From: Batkoa obscura
Taxonomy: Eukaryota > Entomophthoromycota > Entomophthoromycetes > Entomophthorales > Batkoaceae
Assembly: GCA_030770535.1 (NCBI GenBank)
Contig: JASVEC010000193.1
Location: 1 to 33,654, forward strand
Reading direction: 5' to 3'
DNA length: 33,654 nt
Made by a program: the position numbers and the translations under genes. Positions 1-10,269 of this stretch are shown here, one piece after another (position 1 is the stretch's first letter; each line of letters opens with the position of its first letter). Under the pieces are notes generated by a model. That model saw only the letters and a program-made list of their open reading frames with translations. It ran no database searches and was not told where the DNA came from.

Positions 1-640
1 AGTACCTGGCTTTTTACATTTGAAATTAAATTATTAGGCACTTGTATACATCTAAATAAATTTAATATTGTCATTAAAAAGAAAATAAAGTGATTATTTT
101 AAAAACTGCTGTATAGAAAGTCAGTCTCTGTATCTACTTTAGTAAACTTTAAAATATTAATAAAGCTTTCTTAATAATTGGTGTTTGTTATTCCGATAAT
201 ATATATATTTATTATAAGGTAATACACTTACTTAATATAAACATGTCTTTTTTATGAACTATTAAAAATTAACGACATACCTACTTTTTTAGCATGTCTA
301 TTAAATCCATATGATTTTAAAGTGATAGGCCCACATGCCAAAAACTATAGGATGAATCAAATTTATTTTGATAAAAATTTAGATTCTTACAATGTTAAAG
401 TTTAGTTGTGTACAAGCGTGACAAAAGCTATCACTTCGAAATATAGAAAAAAAATAAGCAAAAAAGTCAATTTCTTATACTTTATTTGTATTAAATCAAA
501 ATTAATATATCTATAGAACAGTACTATATGACTTAAATAACAAACAATAACTAAAAGTATAGATGAATACAGAGGAATCAAGAAATATATATAAGCCTGA
601 AAATAGTTCAATAAAAAAAACAAACTCAACAAAAGTTTTT
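1..640. other. AT-rich intergenic DNA with lipase promoter
   Basis: No gene can be supported here. A 76-codon open frame on the minus strand (402-632) is hydrophobic and low in complexity and overlaps the promoter of the following lipase, so I treat it as chance. A TATATATAAG box at about 585-594 lies some 50 nt before the lipase start region and matches the box in front of the related lipase copy at 14682-15624. Confidence 0.5.
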
Positions 641-1588
641 TAATATTGAAATCATTCTTTAGCCTCGTAGTATCAGCTTTACTTTTGACTCAATTAAACG
701 CCCAAGAAGAAGACTACTTCAAGGTGTTTGAAGAGAACTTAGAGCTCATGACCCACCATGTTGAACCACCAAAGAATGGTACTACTAGATTCCGTGAGTC
801 CTCTTATATTGTCCCAGGAAACGTAGCTAATGGAAAGGCTTATGCTAGATTTGCTGGTGCAGCTTATTGTTCTAATAATAGCATCGCTTCTTGGGTATGT
901 ACCCACTGCAACTATGTTAATGATAAATTAGAAAAAATCCAAATATTTGGAGATGGACCAACTCAAACTAAAGGCTTTATAGTTACCAACCATAGTCGTA
1001 AAGAAATCATCATTTCTTTCCGTGGTAGTGCTAATCTACAAAATTGGTTAATTAATGCTCAAATTGGGAAGGTGCCAATGAATTTTGGTGGTAATTCTTA
1101 TAGCGTTCACCGTGGTTTCAAAACAGTAACCGACAATTTGTTTCCAACGATTACATCCTACTTAACCCCACTTATGGTTTCCTATCCTCAATATAAAATT
1201 GTTGTTACTGGGCATAGTCTAGGTGCTGCTATTGCTTCTTTAATGGCCTTAAGAATTAAATACAAGCTTAGTGTTCCTGACAATAAGTTGAACCTTTATA
1301 CTTATGGTGGACCAGAATTGGAGATCCTGATTTCGCTAGATTTGTCAATCGACATGGTTTCACCATTGGTAGATTTGTTAATGAAAATGACGTTGTACCT
1401 CACCTTCCACCTGAAATCAGTGACTATAATCATCATCAACGCGAACTTTGGGTAAATGGATACAACACTAAGCTTTGTAGCGCTAATTACTTAGATGATG
1501 AAGACTGTTCTTACCAAGAATGGTATCGCCTAGTGTCCAAGCTCATCGTAGAATGTGGGATATTTCTCTTGGTAATGGAGCTTGTTAA
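641..1588 (+). pseudogene. Broken class 3 lipase (copy L1)
   Basis: This is a secreted triacylglycerol lipase of the Rhizomucor/Rhizopus type. A signal peptide (KSFFSLVVSALLLTQLNA) is followed by the alpha/beta-hydrolase body with oxyanion-loop RGSANLQNW, nucleophile elbow GHSLGAAIA, Asp motif NENDVVPHLP and a terminal AHRRMWDISLGNGAC. Three lesions are visible against the closely related copies at 14682-15624 and 17390-18331. The start ATG reads TTG, with one extra T. One A is missing near 1312, where the relatives read CCAAGAATT. One C is missing near 1534, where the relatives read CGCCCTAG. No upstream in-frame ATG is available. The uninterrupted part is 646-1455, which keeps the catalytic Ser but loses the Asp and His. 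The TATA box is still present at about 585-594. Sequencing error could explain one lesion but hardly three. Confidence 0.85.
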
Positions 1589-3637
1589 AATTAATAAATG
1601 GTTAATTTTTGCTTATAATAATGATATTTCAATGTCTTTAATTGTATTTTAAAAAATATCAAAGCAAAGTTTTATAAAATAGTAAAAAAAGTATATCTAT
1701 AACTCAACAATATTAGTTTTATCTAAAAATTTTGGTCTATTCAATCTTTTAATTTCTTAATATTATGAAACAATTTAGGCTAGTAATTATTTTTAAAGAA
1801 TACAGCATTCTAATATCTTAAATTGAAACAAAAAGTTAAACTTAATAACCATCACTACTATTTTTTATTTTTTATTTTTTATTAATAAGGCTATTGAACT
1901 TGGCAATATCATCTATAAAAATAGCACTAGTAATCACTTTAAAACTAATAAATAAAGCTATCTTTTTTATAGTAATTACTATTTTTTGTAAAATTACTTT
2001 TCTATATTTTTTAGAATTTTTGCAATACAAACTTTATTAATATTATTCTATTTTCATATTATTTAGTGTTAATCTAAAATAAAAATGAATCTATACTTTC
2101 TTAGTAAATTATTAAATCTATAACACAATTAGATACATAAATCAAGTTAGTTATCTTTTTAAGCATATGGTGATGTTTTTTCTAACCAATATATTTCATT
2201 AATTTATTTACATTTATAAAGCTCAAATAGATAACTTTACAAAAATTGCAAAAAACGTAAAATATTAGTTTCTTTCTTTAAACTTCAGTTACAATCAAGA
2301 TTGTTATTTTATTGTTACTTTCTAGAATACCTTGATAATAAATTTCAATGATTTAAAGGAAAAAGAAGAATAAAGTACAATGGTAATACTTTAAAACGGC
2401 AATTCGACGTTTTTTTACTACTTTTAGTATATACGAACATTTTAAAACATGTTAATAAATGAGGTGTTTTAAAATAACTCATAATTTCGACTAAGCATAA
2501 GGGCAATGTTAAATGTAAAATACATTTATGTGAAGTTACTTTTCAAAAGATGATATTAAAAATTATAAGTTATATAAGTTAAAGATAATATATAACTATA
2601 GAACATGAGTGATAAATAAATACAATTTACTATTGAGCCTTACAATATAAAATCAAAGTTGACCAATTTATCAAAGTTTTATTTAGAGAATATGTGAAAT
2701 ATACTTATAAGTTAAAGCGAAAAGTATATATGAAATGATAATAATAAAGTATTTTTGATATTCTTGCTGTAAATTAGGGAATTTAGCTCTTTTTTATCTT
2801 TCATTTTTAAGGCGATTATTGAAAAAATATACATTCGACTAGAACTCAATCTTAGCAATGTAATAGATTTATTCATTCCATATAAATGTTTTCCTACCTT
2901 ACAAAAAATCTGCTATTACCACCACTTTGGATAACTATTAAATATTGCTATTGAAAAACATTCATTAAAGTATACTGCTTTTTTTACACAACCATAAAAC
3001 AGTCAAAATCAGTAAATATAACAATATGAACAAATCGGTTTAAAAATGATTTCGTATAATTCGAAGCTAAGTATTAAATCATTGAATTTAATCAGATATA
3101 GCCCTTTATTATGTTCATACTATTGGGAATCTTTTTTAAATTTCGATTTACTCAGTAGTCATAATCGATATAATAGAGCTAATAATTTAGAATAGCTATT
3201 TGAGTAATAAAAGCTATCAGATAAAAGAGTTGCAAAGCTTATTAATTTACTATAACAAGAAAATACAAACAATTATTTATAACTCAACAAATAGTGTTAT
3301 TTTAAAATTATTCTTAAATTTGACACCTTGTCAAATAAAATAACTCCTATGTAAACAATTGTTATTTATAAATAATTTTAATCAATTAAATTAAAAATCC
3401 CTGAATAATTTAATTAGTGGAAAAACCTTATTTTTTTTTTTTGGGAAATTGGTTTGACGTATTAAAAAATAGACTAAAGATTAATTAACAAGAATATTAA
3501 AATATTAAAGAAAGCCGATATTCTAATAATATGTTAAAAATAAAAACGAACATTCTATAATAAATATTCTATTACCAAAACAAATATCTGGATATACTAT
3601 ATACAATGTTAAATAAGACTATTGCTATATGAAAAAG
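1589..3637. other. AT-rich spacer, no gene seen
   Basis: About 2 kb of low-complexity AT-rich DNA with stops in all frames at short intervals. A (ATTTTTT)3 tract lies at 1861-1883 and a run of 14 or so T at about 3431-3443. I see no convincing coding relic or RNA gene. Confidence 0.5.
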
Positions 3638-3646
3638 TATAAATAG
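3638..3646 (+). promoter_or_regulatory. TATA box of MCO copy 1
   Basis: TATAAATAG, 39-47 nt before the ATG at 3685. The intact MCO gene has TATAAATA in an equivalent place, although the rest of the two upstream regions does not match. Confidence 0.6.
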
Positions 3647-3684
3647 ACAGAAATTTGACGACATTTATAAAACAATAAATTAGA

Positions 3685-5402
3685 ATGAAATACATTATCT
3701 CCTCATTAATTTTAACTTCTTCAATATTAGCTGCAACTCTAAATTTCGATTGGGAAATTAAGGAAGGTAGAATCGCTCCTGATAACTTTGCTATTGATGG
3801 TATCCTCATCAATGGAAAATTTCCTGGTCCTACTATTAACGCTACTACTGGTGATACTATCATTGTAAAAGTGCGCAATAGACTCCATAAAGATTTCTCT
3901 ATTCATTGGCATGGTATTACCAAAATGGAAGTGTAAAATCAGATGGTGTACCTTATGTTACTTCTCCACCTATTAAACCAAATGAAGATTATACTTACAC
4001 TTACAAAGTCAATGATCAATCTGGTACTTGGTGGTATCATGCTCATACTGGATTGGATGCTGAGCATGCTTATGGTGCTTTAATTGTACAGGATAAAAAA
4101 GAAATTTGGGATGATGTAGTAAAGTTTGATCCAAGATATAAATATGATGAAGAAAGATTAGTAATGTTATCTGAATTATGGCATAAACCAAGTGATGAAT
4201 TACTCAAAGGATTATTGAGTGTCCCTTTTAGATTTGTTGGTCCATCTGATAGTATTCTGACTAATGGTATGACTTATAAAGTATGGGATAATGCTGGAGC
4301 TAATAATTCTACCGTACCATTTAATAATGGATACAATGTTATTAATGTAAAGCCAAATAAAAGATATAGATTACGTCTGATTGCTGCCAATGGACTTTCG
4401 TTCCTTAGTTTCCGTATTCCAGGACACAAGTTTACTTTAATTGAAGCCGATGGTACTATTATTGAACCTGTTGAAGTTGATCATGTTGAAATGACTCCTG
4501 GACAAAGATATTCTGTTATTATGGAAACTAATCAACAAGTTGATAATTATTATGCTTATACTCAGGTTACTGGTGGTTCTGTAACCCCTAACAATGGTGT
4601 TGCTATCCTTCACTATGATGGTGCTGAAAGTGCTGATGCATTAAAAAGGATATCAACTACTCCACCAACTCCTACTGGACCATTCAATCGTTGGGTAGAA
4701 TCCCAACTATTCACATCAAAATGGTATAACAAAGGACTCAGCTCTCATTATTATCCAGTTCCTAAAAAGGCAACCAAAGAAATTATATTAAATGTAATAC
4801 CATCAACTACACCTGAAGGAAATTCAATCTATACTATTAACGATGTTGTTGCAAAGCCAAGGAATTCAACTATATGGGACAATGTTGTTGCTGGACGCCA
4901 CAAGCCTACTCCAGGCATCTATGAAATCACTGAAGGTGATGATGTTCAGATTGTATTGCAACATTATATGCCTGCTGGACGTGCTTGTGCAACACATCCA
5001 TGGCATTTACATGGTCACTCTTTCTTCGTTGTAGGACATGGATCTGATGTATATAACCCAGAAGTTGATGGAAAAGCTATTGATGCCGGAATTGCTTCCT
5101 CTAACAAAATCCCAATTTACCGTGATACTTTTACTCAATATGCAAACAATATTCAAGTTGCTGCGAGATCAGCCACTAATCAATTGTCGGATACTTTTGG
5201 TGTCAAAGTTAACAACCAAAACTCCAACGAAAATTTAGCTAATGTTAGAAACTCTCGTATAATCCAAACTGATATTCCATGTGGATGGTATGCTATTCGT
5301 TTTAAAGCTGATAACCCTGGATCTTGGTTTATGCATTGTCATATCACTGCCCACTTAACTATGGGAAAACAAGTTGTTATTAATGAATCTCCTAGAAAAT
5401 AA
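3685..5402 (+). pseudogene. Secreted multicopper oxidase, frameshifted (copy 1)
   Basis: This is a laccase-like multicopper oxidase that would oxidise a phenolic or metal substrate and reduce O2 to water outside the cell. A signal peptide (MKYIISSLILTSSILAA) precedes three cupredoxin domains. All four copper motifs are encoded: HWHG, WWYHAHTG, HPWHLHGH and HCHITAH. One T is missing just after the HWHG codons, near 3921. The relative at 8308 reads ATTACTCAAAATGG and this copy reads ATTACCAAAATGG. Translation from 3685 therefore stops at 3936 after 83 residues and yields no copper site. The rest is open in another frame to 5402 but has no ATG of its own at the junction. The single lesion with an otherwise clean frame suggests very recent inactivation or an assembly error. 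From 3729 to about 4795 it is almost identical to the 8308 gene. After that it diverges. Confidence 0.85.
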
Positions 5403-5693
5403 TTTAATTTAATAAAACATTTAAAATAAGTCTAAAGTTTTTAATTAAATAACCTTAAAATTTATAAGATTCTTACCCATTAATAATATTATTTTGCTAA
5501 AAATAAGGCAAATTTTATATTCGAAATGCTTACCGCTTAAAATTAACTAATATTCAATAACCGTAATATAGCATCTTAAGCTTTTAACAACCTAGTGTAG
5601 ATATACTTTAGTATATTTGGTTTAAATCAAGGTTTATAAACCTATAATTAATTGCTTAGTATACCATCATATACGATTTGATGTGTTTTTAAA

Positions 5694-6130
5694 TAAATCC
5701 GTATAGCAAGATAACAAGATTAGATTTTATTGCTTGAAGTCTATGTATTTTTGTACAAGATTCTGTTTGAAACTCTACAGGCGAATTATTGCCTTTTTGC
5801 TTGCAGATCTTAATGCTTAAAAATTCTATAAGATCTTCATAATTTATCCTCTGTCTCATCAGCCCGACTCTTCTGATACTTACTATTTTTTAATATTAAA
5901 TACCACTGAAATTTTAAAAGTATACTTTATTTTAATAGCTATCTTATAATTGAAAAAATAGAACTACCGACGCGTTTACACTGATGGATATAAATATTTA
6001 GGTTGTTTCCATATTTAAGTTCTGATGACTTGGCTTCTTTGTAGTTTATAAAGCTATTGGGGACCTTTTGATACTTTTGAACAGCTAAAAATGTAGCAAA
6101 AGTAGATAATTGAATGTAAGGATTAACACT
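5694..6130 (-). other. Decayed protein-coding relic, family unknown
   Basis: Two consecutive open stretches of about 60 codons each contain charged and aromatic residues unlike the poly-Leu/Ile/Phe translations of the surrounding AT-rich DNA. They lie directly downstream, on the same strand, of a MITE at 6159-6264. In the longer element at 27689-28769 the same MITE-like end supplies the start of a transposase frame. The relic could therefore be an N-terminal transposase fragment, or an unrelated insertion or host relic. Confidence is low. Confidence 0.3.
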
Positions 6131-6158
6131 AACTCTACAACAACACCTGATTATAAAA

Positions 6159-6264
6159 TTATGGGTATATTTTTCTTGGTTTTATTGCTTTTTCCATTTT
6201 TTGAGCTATTTAAGTAGAAAGACTATCACCAAATTTTTTAAACAAAAGGACATATCCCCAATAT
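6159..6264 (-). mobile_element. ~105-bp TIR MITE, copy M1 (diverged)
   Basis: Read on the minus strand it runs from ATATTGGGGATATGTCC to TATACCCAT. It contains the family core CTTAAATAGCTCAAAAAATGG followed by GAAAAAGCAATAAAACC. It is more diverged than the copies at 11697, 28664 and 33055. Confidence 0.65.
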
Positions 6265-6731
6265 TGTCGATAAGTTTTTTATTATTAATAATTTAAGCTA
6301 TAGGGCCTCAAATAAAAATACGATCTAAGTCATTATTATGAATAACAAAAGATGTGTATCCTTATCATTGACCAGGTAAATTTTATCTGGTTTAAAATTG
6401 TCTCACTCTATTCAAAAAATAGTAGGAATACCATGCAACTAATAATCTGTTTTTTGGCTTAAATTTTGGATAAGGTTGAAAGTTTAAACATCCTAAATAT
6501 GGCCAAATACTTCTGTTGTAATGTTACGAAATTCTTTGAATATTGTTAATTTAGTTTTTGCTAAATAAGTTTATAACACAATAGTTGAAGACTTAGCTTA
6601 TGTTATATTTTTAGCTTTAAGGATGGTTTGAGATATATTTTTAATTCACTATGGTTTGTTCCTAACCCCTAATATAAAGGTCAATAAATGTTTTTTTACG
6701 GAACTTCGGCTTTCAAGTTTTACTGCTGAGC

Positions 6732-6736
6732 ATTAT

Positions 6737-6761
<25 letters not shown>
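6732..6761. repeat. ATTTT short tandem repeat
   Basis: Five units of ATTTT with an imperfect edge, in noncoding DNA. Confidence 0.8.
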
Positions 6762-6769
<8 letters not shown>

Positions 6770-6963
6770 GCGCTATCTATAAGGTAATTAATGGGGTTTG
6801 CCTACATCATCATTTTTAATGTTTTTAATATTAATAATAGTTATCCTTAAATTAACGCTAAAATTGAAATTGAAATTAAAAAAAACCATGTTTTCCCTTA
6901 TTTATTATAGAAATATTATTATCAGACAGCTTTAAAAAGCTAAGTTAGAGTTAACTAGTTACA

Positions 6964-7032
6964 TAGTTTAAGAATTTTACTAACACTCAAATAGCGCTTA
7001 AAAAATGGTAATGAAATCAAAAAAATATAAAG
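6964..7032 (+). mobile_element. Partial TIR MITE, copy M2
   Basis: The interior AAGAATTTTACTAAC, CAAATAGCGCTTAAAAAATGG and AATGAAATCAAAAAAA match the MITE family. The GGGGATG end is missing on the left and the right end is eroded, so this is an old or truncated copy. Confidence 0.6.
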
Positions 7033-8250
7033 CGGTGGCAAAAAAGAGGTAGTGTAAAAGAATATAAAATTAAAATTCAACATTATAAAGATCAAAACAA
7101 ACGTCTAAAGTTAAAACTCTTCAACTTTATATTATAATGAAGTTCAGATATAATAGATAAGAATAAACCATGGCTGTTTTAAAATAGATATTTGTTAATT
7201 TATAGAAAAATCAAAAAGTATTAAACTAATCATTCTGAGATTAAAAAGATAATTACATTAATTGTCAATAGTGTTGATGTAAGAGAAGAATATATCTCAA
7301 AATTAAATAATCCCTGAAGCTAACCTTTCATGCCTATAATTAGACATTAGATAAAAAAATCGGATTAATGTTATGAAAAGCAAAAAGAGTTGAGCAGTAT
7401 TATTAATACAAAAGATAATTATAGCACATATTATTTCATAATCTTTTGAAAATGGTAGGCGTACTATTCATAAATAATTACAATACAATAGTTAAAGCGA
7501 TTCATGATAAACTTTTGAATAGCAAAAACAGCTCTAAACTTAGGAAAAACATATATTGTCTCAACCATAAAGACACATTTTAGGAAAAAACCTAATATAA
7601 GCTTTCTAAAGGGTTTCTTTTTTATTTCCGAAAGAAATGGTGGAGATAATTTACTTTTTGCTTCATTAAGAAGCCCATATTAATATCAAATAATCTTAAT
7701 AAACTATAATCAAATGTGAGCATTACAAAGTTAAGATAGTTTTTGGGCAATCAGAATTCCAAGCGCATGAAGACTATGTCAGATAATGCTACTATAAATA
7801 AAAATACTATTAAAATAAAAATAGAAATTTAACAAAAATATGATATAAAAACTTAAGAGCTAGAGGCTATTAATTAATAGAGCTAAAAATAGCTGATAAT
7901 TAATAAAGCTATTAATAACCAAGAATTGATATAAATCAAATGAAAAATACAAAAAAAATTAACTCATTAAAAATTGTTGTGCATAAATTACGATGTAAAA
8001 TGTGTCAAAATAAAGGTGAAACTTAAATTAGTTCTAAGCTGCCAAATATAGGAATTTACAAAATTAAATAATTTAAAGTTTAATCTATAAAATGTAATAA
8101 GGAAAAGTTGATAGAAATTCAAATACTAAAAGAGGTAGATTAGATAGAGCTCTAAAGATGAAAAAATTTTATGACCATAAACCGAAAAATAAAAATAAAA
8201 TTTATTAATAATATTTGAAATGGATTGCATTATTACCCACTTGAACTTAA

Positions 8251-8258
8251 TATAAATA
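8251..8258 (+). promoter_or_regulatory. TATA box of MCO copy 2
   Basis: TATAAATA, 50-57 nt upstream of the ATG at 8308, matching the position seen for most genes in the window. Confidence 0.6.
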
Positions 8259-8307
8259 GTGGTCGTTTCGACCTGTAGCTAAGTAAAAAAAACATTGTAT
8301 TTATTAT

Positions 8308-10020
8308 ATGAAGTATTCGGTTAATTTAATATTTGCTAGTATTGTTACTGCTGCAACTTTAAATTTCGATTGGGAAATTAAGGAAGGTAGAATCGCTCCT
8401 GATAACTTTGCTATTGATGGTATCCTCATCAATGGAAAATTTCCTGGTCCTACTATTAACGCTACTACTGGTGATACTATCATCGTAAAAGTGCGCAATA
8501 GACTCCATAAAGATTTCTCTATTCATTGGCATGGTATTACTCAAAATGGAAGTGTAAAATCAGATGGTGTACCTTATGTTACTTCTCCACCTATTAAACC
8601 AAATGAAGATTATACTTACACTTACAAAGTCAATGATCAATCTGGTACTTGGTGGTATCATGCTCATACTGGATTGGATGCTGAGCATGCTTATGGTGCT
8701 TTAATTGTACAGGATAAAAAAGAAATTTGGGATGATGTAGTAAAGTTTGATCCAAGATATAAATATGATGAAGAAAGATTAGTAATGTTATCTGAATTAT
8801 GGCATAAACCAAGTGATGAATTACTCAAAGGATTATTGAGTGTCCCTTTTAGATTTGTTGGTCCATCTGATAGTATTCTGACTAATGGTATGACTTATAA
8901 AGTATGGGATAATGCTGGAGCTAATAATTCTACTGTACCATTTAATAATGGATACAATGTTATTAATGTAAAGCCAAATAAAAGATATAGATTACGTCTG
9001 ATTGCTGCCAATGGACTTTCGTTCCTTAGTTTCCGTATTCCAGGACACAAGTTTACTTTAATTGAAGCCGATGGTACTATTATTGAACCTGTTGAAGTTG
9101 ATCATGTTGAATTTGGGCCTGGACAAAGATATTCTGTTATTATGGAAACTAATCAACAAGTTGATAATTATTATGCTTATACTCAGGTTACTGGTGGTTC
9201 TGTAACCCCTAAAAATGGTGTTGCTATCCTTCACTATGATGGTGCTGAAAGTGCTGATGCATTAAAAAGGATATCAACTACTCCACCAACTCCTACTGGA
9301 CCATTCAATCGTTGGGTAGAATCCCAACTATTCACATCAAAATGGTATAACAAAGGACTCAGCTCTCATTATTATCCAGTTCCTAAAAAGGCAACCAAAG
9401 AAATTATGCTAAATGTAATTTCTTCGAGTAACGAAGGTCTTCCAATTTTTACCGTTAATGACGTCATTGTGAAGCCAAGGAATACAACTATATGGGATGA
9501 TGTTATTAGTGGAAGGCATAAGCCTACCCCAGGTATATACGAAATCACTGAAGGTGATGAAATTCAACTTATTGTTCAACACCTTACATCTCCTGGACGT
9601 GCTTGTGCTTCTCACCCATGGCATTTACATGGTCACTCTTTCTTCGTTGTAGGACATGGATCTGATGTATATAACCCAGAAGTTGATAGAAAAGTTATTG
9701 ATACTAATTTAAACAACCCTTCTAAAATTCCAATCTATCGTGATACTTTCATTCAATATGCAAACAACGTCCAAACTTCTGCTAAATCTGCCAATCATCA
9801 GCTTTCAGATACATTAGGAGTTAAAGTAAATAATGAGAATTCCAATGAAATTTTCCATAATTTTCGAAACTCTCGCGCTGCTTCTGAAAGCGTTCCATGC
9901 GGGTGGTATGCTATTCGCTTTAAGGCTGATAACCCAGGCTCATGGTATATGCACTGCCATATCACTGCACATTTGGTTATGGGCAAACAACTTGTTATTA
10001 ACGAATCTCCTAAAAAGTAA
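8308..10020 (+). CDS. Secreted laccase-like multicopper oxidase (copy 2)
   Basis: A 570-residue extracellular multicopper oxidase, the usual length for fungal laccases. Residues 1-16 form a signal peptide (MKYSVNLIFASIVTAA). Copper motifs in order: HWHG 73-76, WWYHAH 115-120, HPWHLHGH 436-443, and HCHITAH 549-555 with the type 1 Cys at 550. All ten His and the Cys needed for the T1 site and the T2/T3 cluster are present. No C-terminal membrane anchor is seen, so it is not a Fet3-type ferroxidase. Oddly, the position ten residues after the Cys, which holds Met, Leu or Phe as the T1 axial residue in known enzymes, is Lys560 (HLVMGKQL). The frame is uninterrupted and a TATA box lies 50-57 nt upstream. 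Substrate is unknown; phenols, melanin precursors or ascorbate-like reductants are possible. Its first two thirds are nearly identical to the frameshifted gene at 3685. Confidence 0.92.
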   Translation: MKYSVNLIFASIVTAATLNFDWEIKEGRIAPDNFAIDGILINGKFPGPTINATTGDTIIVKVRNRLHKDFSIHWHGITQNGSVKSDGVPYVTSPPIKPNEDYTYTYKVNDQSGTWWYHAHTGLDAEHAYGALIVQDKKEIWDDVVKFDPRYKYDEERLVMLSELWHKPSDELLKGLLSVPFRFVGPSDSILTNGMTYKVWDNAGANNSTVPFNNGYNVINVKPNKRYRLRLIAANGLSFLSFRIPGHKFTLIEADGTIIEPVEVDHVEFGPGQRYSVIMETNQQVDNYYAYTQVTGGSVTPKNGVAILHYDGAESADALKRISTTPPTPTGPFNRWVESQLFTSKWYNKGLSSHYYPVPKKATKEIMLNVISSSNEGLPIFTVNDVIVKPRNTTIWDDVISGRHKPTPGIYEITEGDEIQLIVQHLTSPGRACASHPWHLHGHSFFVVGHGSDVYNPEVDRKVIDTNLNNPSKIPIYRDTFIQYANNVQTSAKSANHQLSDTLGVKVNNENSNEIFHNFRNSRAASESVPCGWYAIRFKADNPGSWYMHCHITAHLVMGKQLVINESPKK

Positions 10021-10269
10021 TTTCTTAGTTTTATTTAATTATTAAATATTATTGAAGCTTTTTGAACTAAAAAATTTGCTTTTTGAAAATTATATTTGAT
10101 TAGAAAATTATCTATTAGATATACATGATTCAGTATATATATAAATTACAGCCTTTTTACTACTAAAAAACAATTAAAAATATACAAAAAATAGATAAAA
10201 TAAAAATGATCTTAACAATTTGTAAATTTATTTTTGTATTTGTGAAAATTAAATAAACATCTTTTTTGA

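Larger units (their letters stand above)
5403..8250. other. Spacer with decayed coding relics and MITEs
   Basis: No intact gene. On the minus strand two adjacent open stretches without usable starts (about 5694-5893 and 5939-6130) have protein-like composition, for example RRVGLMRQRINYEDLIEFL and AVQKYQKVPNSFINYKEAK. More decayed minus-strand coding-like DNA continues to about 6690. Plus-strand fragments occur at 7060-7600, including a 43-codon ATG frame at 7452-7583. I cannot assign any of these to a family. The region also holds one ~105-bp MITE, one partial MITE and an ATTTT repeat, listed separately. Confidence 0.35.

Noticed and set aside
402-632. 76-codon minus-strand hydrophobic frame
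   Set aside because: Low-complexity Leu/Ile/Phe/Tyr translation of AT-rich DNA that overlaps the promoter of lipase L1. No motif.
3906-5402. MCO frame taken as a gene of its own starting at 3906
   Set aside because: It begins with TTG inside the HWHG codons and lacks a signal peptide and the first copper motif. It is the out-of-phase remainder of the gene starting at 3685.
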